Source: an uncultured Faecalibacterium sp. (GTDB taxonomy: Bacteria > Bacillota > Clostridia > Oscillospirales > Ruminococcaceae). Taken from it: a DNA stretch of 17,211 bases. The position numbers and the translations under genes were made by a program. The notes below the pieces were generated by a model. The model had not been told where the DNA came from and ran no database searches. It saw only the letters and a program-made list of their open reading frames with translations. The stretch is from the NCBI GenBank assembly GCA_934518555.1, contig CAKSXW010000043.1, positions 1 through 17,211 on the forward strand. Direction: 5' to 3'. Below are positions 6,699 to 13,181 of this stretch, one piece after another. Positions within the stretch are counted from its first letter, which is position 1; every line of letters begins with the position of its first letter.

Positions 6699-7358
6699 TC
6701 AGTTCTGGGGCCGGGGGGCGTGCCGGGGGCCGGCCCCTCCCAGCAGCCACAGCAGCCAAGCATAAAGGAGGTTTACCCCCAGCAGGCCTGCCGCCCACAG
6801 CAGGGACACCTCCACAGGCTGGTGGTATACCCGGAAGAAGGGGTAGGGCCCTTCCACGATCCGCAGCAGGTTCAGGGGCACCAGCACCGCCCCATACAGC
6901 AGAGTGGGCACCAGGGCCCAGGCCACCGCTTTCCGGGGCAGCCGAGGCTGCCGCTCCAGCAGCAGGTAGGAGAACAGGGCCGCCAGGGGGTTCAGCAGGT
7001 GGTGGTACCGCATACTGCTGGTGCACAGCAGCAGGTACAAGCCCCCTTCCCCCACCATGGGGGCCAGCACCAGCACCACAGTCATAAAGGTCAGCAGCAG
7101 GCAGCTGGTGGCCATGAATTTCAGCTTTTTGAGCCACACCGGCAGCTGGCCACCGGTAAAGATGCACCGCAGCTGCCACAGTGCCACCAGGGTGCACACT
7201 ACGGCAGCAAAGATGTTGGAGTCCTCGGTGTAGTAGGTAAAGATCTGGGCCTGGCCCATCTCCCAGCTCAGGGGCAGGGCAATGGGTTCTGCACACAGCA
7301 CAAAAAGGTTCAGGGCAATGGACAGCAGCCTGCGGCAGGTATCCAGGAATTTTTTCAT
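6699..7358 (-). CDS. Six-segment integral membrane protein, Pr6Pr / FAR-17a/AIG1-like
   Basis: This 219-residue protein has about six hydrophobic segments (roughly 10-28, 44-63, 81-100, 116-135, 145-164, 186-205). Three short motifs recall the bacterial Pr6Pr group and its distant eukaryotic relatives FAR-17a/AIG1: FTYYTEDSN (40-48), a His pair followed by NP in HHLLNP (119-124), and PYPFF (171-175). The eukaryotic relatives are membrane hydrolases using a Thr and a His, and Thr44 and His119 or His120 could be the counterparts. This is inference from memory without an alignment. The ATG at 7358 follows GAGAGG at 8 nt. The gene lies just behind pgsA but beyond that gene's terminator, so expression probably depends on readthrough. 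An unrelated small membrane protein remains possible. Confidence 0.6.
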   Translation of the reverse strand: MKKFLDTCRRLLSIALNLFVLCAEPIALPLSWEMGQAQIFTYYTEDSNIFAAVVCTLVALWQLRCIFTGGQLPVWLKKLKFMATSCLLLTFMTVVLVLAPMVGEGGLYLLLCTSSMRYHHLLNPLAALFSYLLLERQPRLPRKAVAWALVPTLLYGAVLVPLNLLRIVEGPYPFFRVYHQPVEVSLLWAAGLLGVNLLYAWLLWLLGGAGPRHAPRPQN

Positions 7359-7379
7359 AAAAATTTCCTCTCAGTAAAC

Positions 7380-7424
7380 AAAAAAGCCCTCCCCCTTCCG
7401 GCCTTTGCCGGGGGTGGGAGAGGG
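7380..7424 (-). terminator. Intrinsic terminator after pgsA
   Basis: On the minus strand a 9-bp GC-rich outer stem with one G-U pair (7416-7424 with 7387-7395) and an inner 5-bp stem are followed by six T (complement of 7380-7385). It follows the pgsA stop directly. Only 21 bases separate its end from the start of the next minus-strand gene. Confidence 0.85.
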
Positions 7425-7436
7425 TTTTCCACATTT

Positions 7437-8036
7437 TTATTTTGCGGTGTTGATAAAGCTGCGGTTATCCCACAGGTACTTGATGCCGGACACAGCGGTG
7501 ACCACAGCCACCAGGTCACACAGCACCGCAGCAATCACGATCACCGGCGTGACGCTTTCCACGCTGCCCTTCCAGCACAGGGCCGTGCCGAAGAAGTAGA
7601 AGATGATGCTCAGCATCTGCAGCACGGTTTTCACCTTGCCCCACATATTGGCAGCAATGACCTTGCCATCCTTGGCACCGGCTGCCACCATCCGCAGGCC
7701 GGACACTGCAAACTCCCGGGCCAGGATGATGCACAGCACCACCGGGCTGCACACGCCGTCACGCAGCATATAGATGAAGGCCACGGTGGTCAGCAGCTTA
7801 TCGGCCAGAGGGTCCGCAAACTTGCCAAAGTCGGTGACCATGTTCCACTTCCGGGCCAGGTGCCCGTCCAGAAAGTCGGTGAAGCTGGCGGCGGCAAACA
7901 CGATGCCGGCCAGCAGGTAGTACAGGGGCTGGAAGCTGCCGTCGGCAATGCCCCCCAGGTCTGTGAGAGAAACAAAGATCATGAACACCGGCACCAGCAG
8001 GATCCGGGTCAGGGTCAGTTTATTGGGCAAATTCAT
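7437..8036 (-). CDS. pgsA: CDP-diacylglycerol--glycerol-3-phosphate 3-phosphatidyltransferase
   Basis: PgsA makes phosphatidylglycerol phosphate from CDP-diacylglycerol and glycerol 3-phosphate, the committed step to phosphatidylglycerol in the cytoplasmic membrane. The 199-residue protein carries the full CDP-alcohol phosphotransferase signature from Asp54 to Asp79: D54xxD57G58xxA61R62, then G71, D75 and D79, the metal and substrate site. MNLPNKLTLTR at the N-terminus is typical of PgsA. Several membrane segments follow. The ATG at 8036 has GGAGG at 9 nt, and the rimO stop lies only 20 bp upstream, so the two genes are surely cotranscribed. Linkage of rimO, pgsA and recA is common in Bacillota. 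Confidence 0.95.
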   Translation of the reverse strand: MNLPNKLTLTRILLVPVFMIFVSLTDLGGIADGSFQPLYYLLAGIVFAAASFTDFLDGHLARKWNMVTDFGKFADPLADKLLTTVAFIYMLRDGVCSPVVLCIILAREFAVSGLRMVAAGAKDGKVIAANMWGKVKTVLQMLSIIFYFFGTALCWKGSVESVTPVIVIAAVLCDLVAVVTAVSGIKYLWDNRSFINTAK

Positions 8037-8056
8037 ACAGATATTCCTCCAATCTG

Positions 8057-9382
8057 TTATTTTGCAACAACACCATACAGATCGTAAAGGTCGCTGTCCT
8101 CCACCAGCACGTCATAGAACTGGCCGGGGTACAGAGGCTCCTGGCTGGAAACGCAGACGCAGCCGTCCACCTCCGGGGCGTCGCCGGTGGTGCGGCACAG
8201 GTACAGGCCGCTGTCCTCGTCGATGCCGTCGCAGAGCACATGGACTGTCTGGCCCACCTTTTCTGCCTGCTTCTGGGCCATGATGCCGGTCTGGATCTGC
8301 ATTATCAGCTCGGCGCGCTTATCCTTGGTCTCCTGGTCCAGCTGGCCCTCCATACGGGCTGCCACGGTGTTCTCCTCTGCCGAGTAGGCAAAGCAGCCCA
8401 GACGGTCGAACTGCACCTCCTTGACAAAGTTGCACAGGTCCTCAAACTGCTCCTCCGTCTCTCCGGGGAAGCCTGCGATCAGGGTGGTCCGCAGGGTGAT
8501 GCCGGGGATCTCCCGGCGCAGCTTGCCAATGACCTCCAGCAGCTCTGCCCGGTTGGAGCGGCGGTTCATATTTTTCAAGATCTCATCGTTGCAGTGCTGG
8601 ATGGGCAGATCCAGGTAGGGCACCACCTTGTGGTTGCGCTTCATGGCGGCAATAAAGCCGTCGGTGATGCGCTCCGGGTAGGCGTACATGATGCGGATCC
8701 ACTCCAGCCCCTCCACAGCGTTCAGCCGGTCCAGCAGCTCACAGATGCTGCCGGGCTTGCCCCAGTCCTCGCCGTAGGCAGTGGGGTCCTGGGCTACCAC
8801 GATGAGCTCCTTGACCCCTTCCCCTGCCAGCCACCGGGCCTCGGCCACGCAGTCCTCCAGGTCCCGGCTGTGGAGAGGGCCTCGGATGCCCGGGATGGCG
8901 CAGTAGTGGCAGCGGTTGTTGCAGCCCTCGGCGATCTTTAAGTACGCATAGTGGGCCGGGGTGCCGATGACCCGCTTGCCCCCCAGGGGGAAGTCCTTTT
9001 TGGCGCCGTAGCATTCCAGGGCCTTTTCCCCCTGGAACAGCCGCTCCACAATGGAATCAATGGCCTTGTTGGAGGCACAGCCCACCACAGCGTCCACCTC
9101 CGGGATCTCCTCCAGGATCTGGCTGCGGTACCGCTCTGCCAGGCAGCCGGTCACAATGACCTTCAGGTTCGGGTTCTGCTGCTTGCAGGCGCAGGCCTCC
9201 AGAATGTTCTCAATGGCCTCGGTCTTTGCGCTCTCAATAAAGCCGCAGGTGTTTACCAGAATAACGTCGGCCTCGCTCAGATCTGCCACGGTCTGGTGAC
9301 CGGCAGCCAGCAGGCTGTGGACCATCACGTCCAGGTCCACCTGGTTTTTGGGACAGCCGAGGGAAATGCATGCAATTTTCAT
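8057..9382 (-). CDS. rimO: Ribosomal protein S12 methylthiotransferase RimO
   Basis: RimO is a radical-SAM enzyme that adds a methylthio group to a conserved aspartate of ribosomal protein S12. The 441-residue length fits the family. An N-terminal UPF0004 domain has Cys10 (in SLGCPKNQVD, a RimO hallmark), Cys46 and Cys80 for one iron-sulfur cluster. The radical-SAM motif CNNRCHYC (Cys154, 158, 161) binds the second. A TRAM-like domain occupies about the last 70 residues. The SLGCPKNQVD motif argues for RimO over the tRNA enzyme MiaB. The ATG at 9382 has no strong ribosome binding site: only a GA-rich stretch (GAAAGAGAG) about 11 nt upstream, unlike its neighbours. It follows recX by 50 bp and precedes pgsA by 20 bp. 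Confidence 0.95.
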   Translation of the reverse strand: MKIACISLGCPKNQVDLDVMVHSLLAAGHQTVADLSEADVILVNTCGFIESAKTEAIENILEACACKQQNPNLKVIVTGCLAERYRSQILEEIPEVDAVVGCASNKAIDSIVERLFQGEKALECYGAKKDFPLGGKRVIGTPAHYAYLKIAEGCNNRCHYCAIPGIRGPLHSRDLEDCVAEARWLAGEGVKELIVVAQDPTAYGEDWGKPGSICELLDRLNAVEGLEWIRIMYAYPERITDGFIAAMKRNHKVVPYLDLPIQHCNDEILKNMNRRSNRAELLEVIGKLRREIPGITLRTTLIAGFPGETEEQFEDLCNFVKEVQFDRLGCFAYSAEENTVAARMEGQLDQETKDKRAELIMQIQTGIMAQKQAEKVGQTVHVLCDGIDEDSGLYLCRTTGDAPEVDGCVCVSSQEPLYPGQFYDVLVEDSDLYDLYGVVAK

Positions 9383-9432
9383 AAGGGATGATACTCTCTT
9401 TCTCTATTGAGGGATACGGTTGTGGGAGGGCT

Positions 9433-9948
9433 TTACTCCTCCTCCGCACGGCGGATGGCCTCTTTGATCACCGGGTAGGCAAAGCCCCTGCGCTGCAGGG
9501 CTGCCACCACCAGGTCCCGGCGGCCGGCAGCCAGCTTGCCCTTATAGCGGCTTTGCACCAGGGCGGCGGCAGCCTCCTGCTCCGGGTCCTCCCCTTCTTG
9601 GTCGGGGGTGTACACTGCTTCCAGGGCCTGCTGGATCTGTTGGCTGCTGAGACCTTTTTCCCGCAGGGTCCGGGCGGCGGCCCGGCGGCTCTTACGGGCC
9701 AGCAGCAGGCCCCGGGCCCGGGTCTCGGCGTAGCGGTCGTCGTTGACGTAGTCCAGCTCCACCATCTCTGCCACCGCAGCGGCAGCAGCCTGGTCCGTAA
9801 ACCGGAGGCACAGCTGCTGATACAGCTGGGTGCTGGTCATCTCCCGGGCCGACAGGGCATCCAAAGCCCGGGCCCGGGCCTTGGCAGGGTCAGCACAGCG
9901 TTCCGTTTCTTCCCCCTGCCGGGGGCGTCGGTTCCGGTAAAAAGACAT
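9433..9948 (-). CDS. recX: Regulatory protein RecX
   Basis: RecX binds RecA filaments and modulates, usually inhibits, their growth and activity. The protein has 171 residues and is rich in Arg and Ala. It shows the family pattern of short three-helix repeats: ALDALSAREMTSTQLYQQL near 29-47, then LDYVNDDRYAE around 65-75, which is the most recognisable RecX stretch, then REKGLSSQQIQQAL and a final repeat ending at RRAEEE. The ATG at 9948 starts on the base directly after the recA stop (TAA then ATG). Its GGAGG lies inside the last recA codons, so translation is probably coupled to recA. Family identification rests on motif, size and position. Confidence 0.92.
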   Translation of the reverse strand: MSFYRNRRPRQGEETERCADPAKARARALDALSAREMTSTQLYQQLCLRFTDQAAAAAVAEMVELDYVNDDRYAETRARGLLLARKSRRAAARTLREKGLSSQQIQQALEAVYTPDQEGEDPEQEAAAALVQSRYKGKLAAGRRDLVVAALQRRGFAYPVIKEAIRRAEEE

Positions 9949-11124
9949 TTAGTCCTCCACCATAATGTCCAGCTCGCTCTCGCTGCTGTGGGTGGGGGCC
10001 TTTACCACCGGCTCCCGGGCCTCGGCAGCAGGTTCTGCAGCCTTCTCGGCGGCAGCAGCCTTGCCGGCAGGGCGGCGGGTGGCGTAGAGCTTTTCTGCAT
10101 TGGCACGGATCTGGCCCTCGATATCGTTGGCCAGCTCCGGGTTGTCCTTCAGGAACTGCTTGGCGTTGTCACGGCCCTGGCCCAGGCGGATGTCCCCATA
10201 GTTGAACCAGGCACCGCTCTTTTGCACGATGCCCAGCTTGACGCCCAGGTCCAGCAGCTCGCTCATCTTAGAGATGCCCTCGCCAAACATGATATCGAAC
10301 TCTGCCTCCCGGAAGGGGGGTGCCACCTTGTTCTTTACGATCTTGGCCCGGGTGTGGTTGCCGATGAACTGACCGGAGGAGTCCTTCAGGCCCTCCACCC
10401 GGCGGATGTCGATACGGACAGAGGAATAATACTTCAGGGCCCGGCCGCCGGTGGTGACCTCCGGGTTGCCGTAGACCACGCCTACTTTTTCACGCAGCTG
10501 GTTGATAAAGATGCACACGGTGTTGGTCTTGCCGATGACGCTGGTGAGCTTTCGCATGGCCTGGCTCATCAGACGAGCCTGGAGGCCCACATGGCTGTCG
10601 CCCATCTCGCCTTCGATCTCAGCCCGGGGCACCATGGCTGCCACCGAGTCCACTACGATGGCGTCGATGGCACCGGAGCGCACCAGGGCCTCGCAGATCT
10701 CCATGGCCTGCTCGCCGGTGTCCGGCTGGCTTACCAGCAGATTGTTGATATCCACCCCCAGGGCCTCGGCGTACACCGGGTCCAGGGCGTGCTCTACGTC
10801 GATAAAGGCCACTTCGCCGCCCTTTTTCTGGGCCTCTGCCAGCACATGGAGGGCCAGGGTGGTCTTACCGCTGGATTCCGGGCCGTAGACCTCGATGATG
10901 CGGCCACGGGGCACACCCCCTACCCCCAGGGCCAGGTCCAGGCCCAGGCTGCCGGTGGAGATGGCGTCCACCTGCATGGAGGCGTTATCCCCCAGCTTCA
11001 TGACGGCACCCTTGCCGAACTGCTTTTCGATCTGGGCCAAGGCGGTGGCCAAAGCATCCTTCTTGGCGTCTGCTCCGGTCTTTTTGGTTACCGGGGCAAC
11101 GTTGTTGTTCTGATTTTTTGCCAT
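9949..11124 (-). CDS. recA: Recombinase RecA
   Basis: RecA forms ATP-dependent filaments on single-stranded DNA, drives strand exchange and triggers LexA self-cleavage in the SOS response. The protein has 391 residues. Visible features are the N-terminal helix ([18 protein letters not shown]), Walker A GPESSGKT at 81-88, Walker B ending IVVDS at 156-160, [17 protein letters not shown] around loop L2 (207-222), and [15 protein letters not shown] in the C-terminal domain. The tail after about 350 is rich in Ala, Glu and Lys and ends in acidic DIMVED, typical of RecA tails. The ATG at 11124 follows AAAGGAG at 9 nt. A longer frame reaching back to 11442 overlaps prmC and is not used. It has its own promoter inside the prmC end. 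Confidence 0.99.
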   Translation of the reverse strand: MAKNQNNNVAPVTKKTGADAKKDALATALAQIEKQFGKGAVMKLGDNASMQVDAISTGSLGLDLALGVGGVPRGRIIEVYGPESSGKTTLALHVLAEAQKKGGEVAFIDVEHALDPVYAEALGVDINNLLVSQPDTGEQAMEICEALVRSGAIDAIVVDSVAAMVPRAEIEGEMGDSHVGLQARLMSQAMRKLTSVIGKTNTVCIFINQLREKVGVVYGNPEVTTGGRALKYYSSVRIDIRRVEGLKDSSGQFIGNHTRAKIVKNKVAPPFREAEFDIMFGEGISKMSELLDLGVKLGIVQKSGAWFNYGDIRLGQGRDNAKQFLKDNPELANDIEGQIRANAEKLYATRRPAGKAAAAEKAAEPAAEAREPVVKAPTHSSESELDIMVED

Positions 11125-11149
11125 AGCGTGGTGCTCCTTTATGCTTTTT

Positions 11150-11165
11150 GCCTGCCAAGGCAGGC
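11150..11165 (-). promoter_or_regulatory. Hairpin in the recA leader
   Basis: The arms 11150-11156 and 11159-11165 are perfectly complementary around two bases, so the real fold is likely 6 bp with a four-base loop. It lies about 14 nt after the predicted recA start and is followed by A-rich sequence, not T. It is therefore a leader structure or the remains of a prmC terminator, not an active intrinsic terminator. Confidence 0.45.
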
Positions 11166-11185
11166 CATGTGATACCTTCCTTCTT

Positions 11186-11213
11186 AGTATATCACAAAAT
11201 TCAGAATTTACAA
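11186..11213 (-). promoter_or_regulatory. recA promoter within the 3' end of prmC
   Basis: On the minus strand TTGTAA (11213-11208) and TGATATACT (extended -10, hexamer 11191-11186) have a 16-nt spacer. The start is near 11179, giving a leader of about 55 nt. The -35 lies inside the last codons of prmC. Confidence 0.65.
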
Positions 11214-12106
11214 CAAGAAGTTGTTTCTTTCTTCCCGTTTTCTTCCACCGGACGCCGGGCCAGAATGCACCGGTCGTTGCCGTTGTAGTCCTTGCGGCAC
11301 TGGATGTCTGCCCAGCCTGCAGCCTCCAGCAGAGCAGTGACCTGCTGCCGCTGCTGCCAGCCGATCTCCAAAGCCAGAGCTCCCCCGGGCCGCAGGGCCT
11401 GGCGGTAGTCCCGGGCCAGGGCCCGGTAGAACAGCAGCCCATCCTCCCCGGCCTCCAGGGCCATGGCCGGTTCCCGGGCCACCTCCGGCTGCAGCTGCTG
11501 CATTTCCTGGGCCGTCAGGTAGGGAGGGTTGGACACGATCAGGTCCAGCTGCCCCTCCGGCAAGCTCTGCCAGAAGGTGAACAGGTCCCCCTGCACTGCC
11601 TGCACCGCCGGGGCGGCACCCGGCAGTGCCTGCCGGACGTTCTGTTCCAGGTACCCAAAGGCCTCCGGGCTTTTTTCCACGCAGGTGACAAGGGCCCCGG
11701 GGCAGAACCGCTTGATGCCCAGCCCCAGGCAGCCGGTGCCGGCGCAAAGGTCCAGCACCCGGGGGGCCGCAAGGCCCTCCAGCATCCCGGCGGCAGCCTC
11801 CGCCACCACCTCGGTGTCTGCCCGGGGGCACAGCACCCCCGGCCCCACTGCCAGTTCCAGGTCCAAAAAGCTCCAGCTGCCCCAAAGGTACTGCAGGGGC
11901 TCCCGGGCCTCCCGGCGGCGGCACAAGGCCTCCAGCCGGGCTGCCTGCTCTGCCGTCAGAGGGCAGTCGGTGAGCCGGGCATCCTGGCCCGTGGCCAGCC
12001 GAAACAGTTCCCCGGCGTCGTACCCGGCGTCGGGGCAGCCGGCGGCAGCCAGCCGCTGCGTCAGTTCCCGGACCGCTGCCCGGGGTGCCATGGCCTCTGT
12101 TACCAT
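11201..12106 (-). CDS. prmC: Peptide chain release factor N5-glutamine methyltransferase
   Basis: PrmC methylates the glutamine of the GGQ motif in release factors RF1 and RF2, which speeds termination of translation. The 301-residue protein has a helical N-terminal domain (about 1-85) that holds the release factor, then a class I methyltransferase domain. That domain shows PRADTEV at 94-100, the SAM-binding loop [10 protein letters not shown] at 119-128, and the catalytic NPPY at 193-196 in SNPPYLT. The ATG at 12106 follows GGAGG at 7 nt and overlaps the end of the DUF1385 gene by 7 nt. The last residues (KETTSCCKF) overlap the recA promoter region. In many Bacillota prfA follows prmC, but here recA does. 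Confidence 0.95.
   Translation of the reverse strand: MVTEAMAPRAAVRELTQRLAAAGCPDAGYDAGELFRLATGQDARLTDCPLTAEQAARLEALCRRREAREPLQYLWGSWSFLDLELAVGPGVLCPRADTEVVAEAAAGMLEGLAAPRVLDLCAGTGCLGLGIKRFCPGALVTCVEKSPEAFGYLEQNVRQALPGAAPAVQAVQGDLFTFWQSLPEGQLDLIVSNPPYLTAQEMQQLQPEVAREPAMALEAGEDGLLFYRALARDYRQALRPGGALALEIGWQQRQQVTALLEAAGWADIQCRKDYNGNDRCILARRPVEENGKKETTSCCKF
11210..11224 (-). promoter_or_regulatory. Inverted repeat over the recA -35, candidate operator
   Basis: The site reads ACAACAAGAAGTTGT on the + strand: 5-bp perfect half-sites separated by 5 bases, overlapping the -35 hexamer of recA. Position suits a repressor site such as LexA, but the sequence is not the usual Gram-positive GAAC-N4-GTTC box. 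It also lies in coding sequence for the prmC tail, so chance is possible. Confidence 0.35.
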
Positions 12107-13047
12107 TTGCCTTCCTCCGGGGTCTGTGGCAGCACCGGGGTCACGGCGGCAATGGCCACCTCGATCATGCTGTCCTCCGGCTCAAACACCGTCAGATGCT
12201 GCACCCAGATGCCCGGCTGCCGGATGATGCGGGTGGCCAGATTATCGGACCGGCCGCACCACTTCAGCAGCTCGTAGCTGATGCCCATGACCAGGGGCAG
12301 CAGCAGCAGCTTGCACACCACCCGCAGGCCAATGCTGCCCCAGGGCAGCACGCTGTACAGGAACACGCTGACAATGACCACCAGGATCAAAAAGCTGGTG
12401 CCGCAGCGAGGGTGGAACCGGGTGTACTTCCGCACATTTTCCACCGTCAGGGGGTCTCCGGCCTCGTAGCAGGCAATGGTCTTGTGCTCGGCACCGTGGT
12501 ATTCAAAGACCCGGTGGATCTCCTTCATGTGGGAGATGGCCACCATGTAGCTCAAAAAGATGGCTACCTTCAGCACTGCTTCCAGCACCACCTTGCCCCA
12601 GCGGCCCAGGGGCAGCAGGTGATCCACGCCTCCCACCAGCAGGGTAGGCAGCACCGTAAACAACAGGATGGCCAGCAGGCCCCCCAGCACTGCCGCACCG
12701 GCCAGCAGGGCATCCTCTGCCTTTTTGCCCAGATGCTCCCCCACCCACTTTTCAAAGGCGGTCTCCTCTTCCTGGGGGTCGTAGTCCTCCCCCATGCTGA
12801 CCTGGGCGGAGTACATCATGTAGCGGTAGCCCAGGATCAGGCTCTCGATCATGGAAATAGCCCCTCGCACCAGGGGGATCCGGGTCCAGACCCCGTGGGT
12901 GGGGGTAGGCTCCAGCTTGGTCTCGATGGTACCGTCGGGCTTGCGGACGGCACAGCAGATCTGCTTGGGGCCTCGCATCATGATGCCCTCCATCAGGGCC
13001 TGGCCTCCTACGCTGGTCTTAAAACGTTCCTTGTTGGGTTGATTCAT
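12100..13047 (-). CDS. DUF1385 (YqhQ-like) membrane protein
   Basis: This is a conserved protein of unknown biochemical function, 315 residues. Family hallmarks are GGQALMEGIMMRGP at 14-27, FEYHGAEHKT at 181-190, RFHPRCGTSF at 210-219 and EPEDSMIEVAI near 289-299. The clustered His, Glu and Cys residues look like a possible metal site. About four hydrophobic segments (near 112-140, 157-172, 219-235, 240-260) place it in the membrane. The ATG at 13047 follows AAGGAG at 6 nt. The frame is open further upstream to 13146, but that part is not conserved in style and runs through a hairpin. Neighbourhood with prmC is common in Clostridia. The 7-nt overlap with prmC suggests coupled translation. Confidence 0.88.
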   Translation of the reverse strand: MNQPNKERFKTSVGGQALMEGIMMRGPKQICCAVRKPDGTIETKLEPTPTHGVWTRIPLVRGAISMIESLILGYRYMMYSAQVSMGEDYDPQEEETAFEKWVGEHLGKKAEDALLAGAAVLGGLLAILLFTVLPTLLVGGVDHLLPLGRWGKVVLEAVLKVAIFLSYMVAISHMKEIHRVFEYHGAEHKTIACYEAGDPLTVENVRKYTRFHPRCGTSFLILVVIVSVFLYSVLPWGSIGLRVVCKLLLLPLVMGISYELLKWCGRSDNLATRIIRQPGIWVQHLTVFEPEDSMIEVAIAAVTPVLPQTPEEGKW

Positions 13048-13065
13048 TGGGTTCTCCTTACCAAA

Positions 13066-13098
13066 CCACCCCCGGCATCGGCCGGGGAGGGTGTTTTT
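13066..13098. promoter_or_regulatory. Hairpin in the DUF1385 gene leader
   Basis: A 7-bp GC stem (13070-13076 with 13081-13087) with an ATCG loop has five T on its + strand side (13094-13098) but only three on the minus side. Read on the minus strand it sits 8 nt before the AAGGAG of the DUF1385 gene. It resembles a terminator for + strand (antisense) transcripts more than one for the kinase gene. Confidence 0.45.
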
Positions 13099-13136
13099 GT
13101 TGGATAGCGGCCGGACACCGCCCGGCACTAAGGTCC

Positions 13137-13155
13137 AGTGTACCACACAATTGTG
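13137..13155 (-). promoter_or_regulatory. Candidate promoter with overlapping palindrome, DUF1385-prmC operon
   Basis: On the minus strand TGGTACACT (13145-13137) is an extended -10 with no clear -35. Immediately upstream is the perfect 10-bp palindrome CACAATTGTG (13146-13155), in the place of the -10/-35 spacer where a repressor would act. The site lies in the 134-bp gap after the kinase gene. Confidence 0.4.
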
Positions 13156-13181
13156 ACAAAATCTGCACCGGACCGCCGGGT

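Noticed and set aside
9388..11172. Long + strand open frame antisense to recA, recX and the end of rimO
   Set aside because: It mirrors the codon pattern of secure genes on the other strand, is rich in His, Gln and Gly, and has no recognisable domain. It is a GC-driven shadow.
11125..11230. Canonical Gram-positive LexA box at recA
   Set aside because: No GAAC-N4-GTTC is present. Only the 5-5-5 inverted repeat described separately was found.
11125..11442. Upstream extension of recA
   Set aside because: The extra residues would be encoded antiparallel-free but overlapping prmC in another frame. RecA conservation and AAAGGAG support the ATG at 11124.
13048..13146. N-terminal extension of the DUF1385 protein
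   Set aside because: The extra residues run through a hairpin and a predicted promoter, while the ATG at 13047 has AAGGAG at 6 nt and begins directly before the conserved motif.
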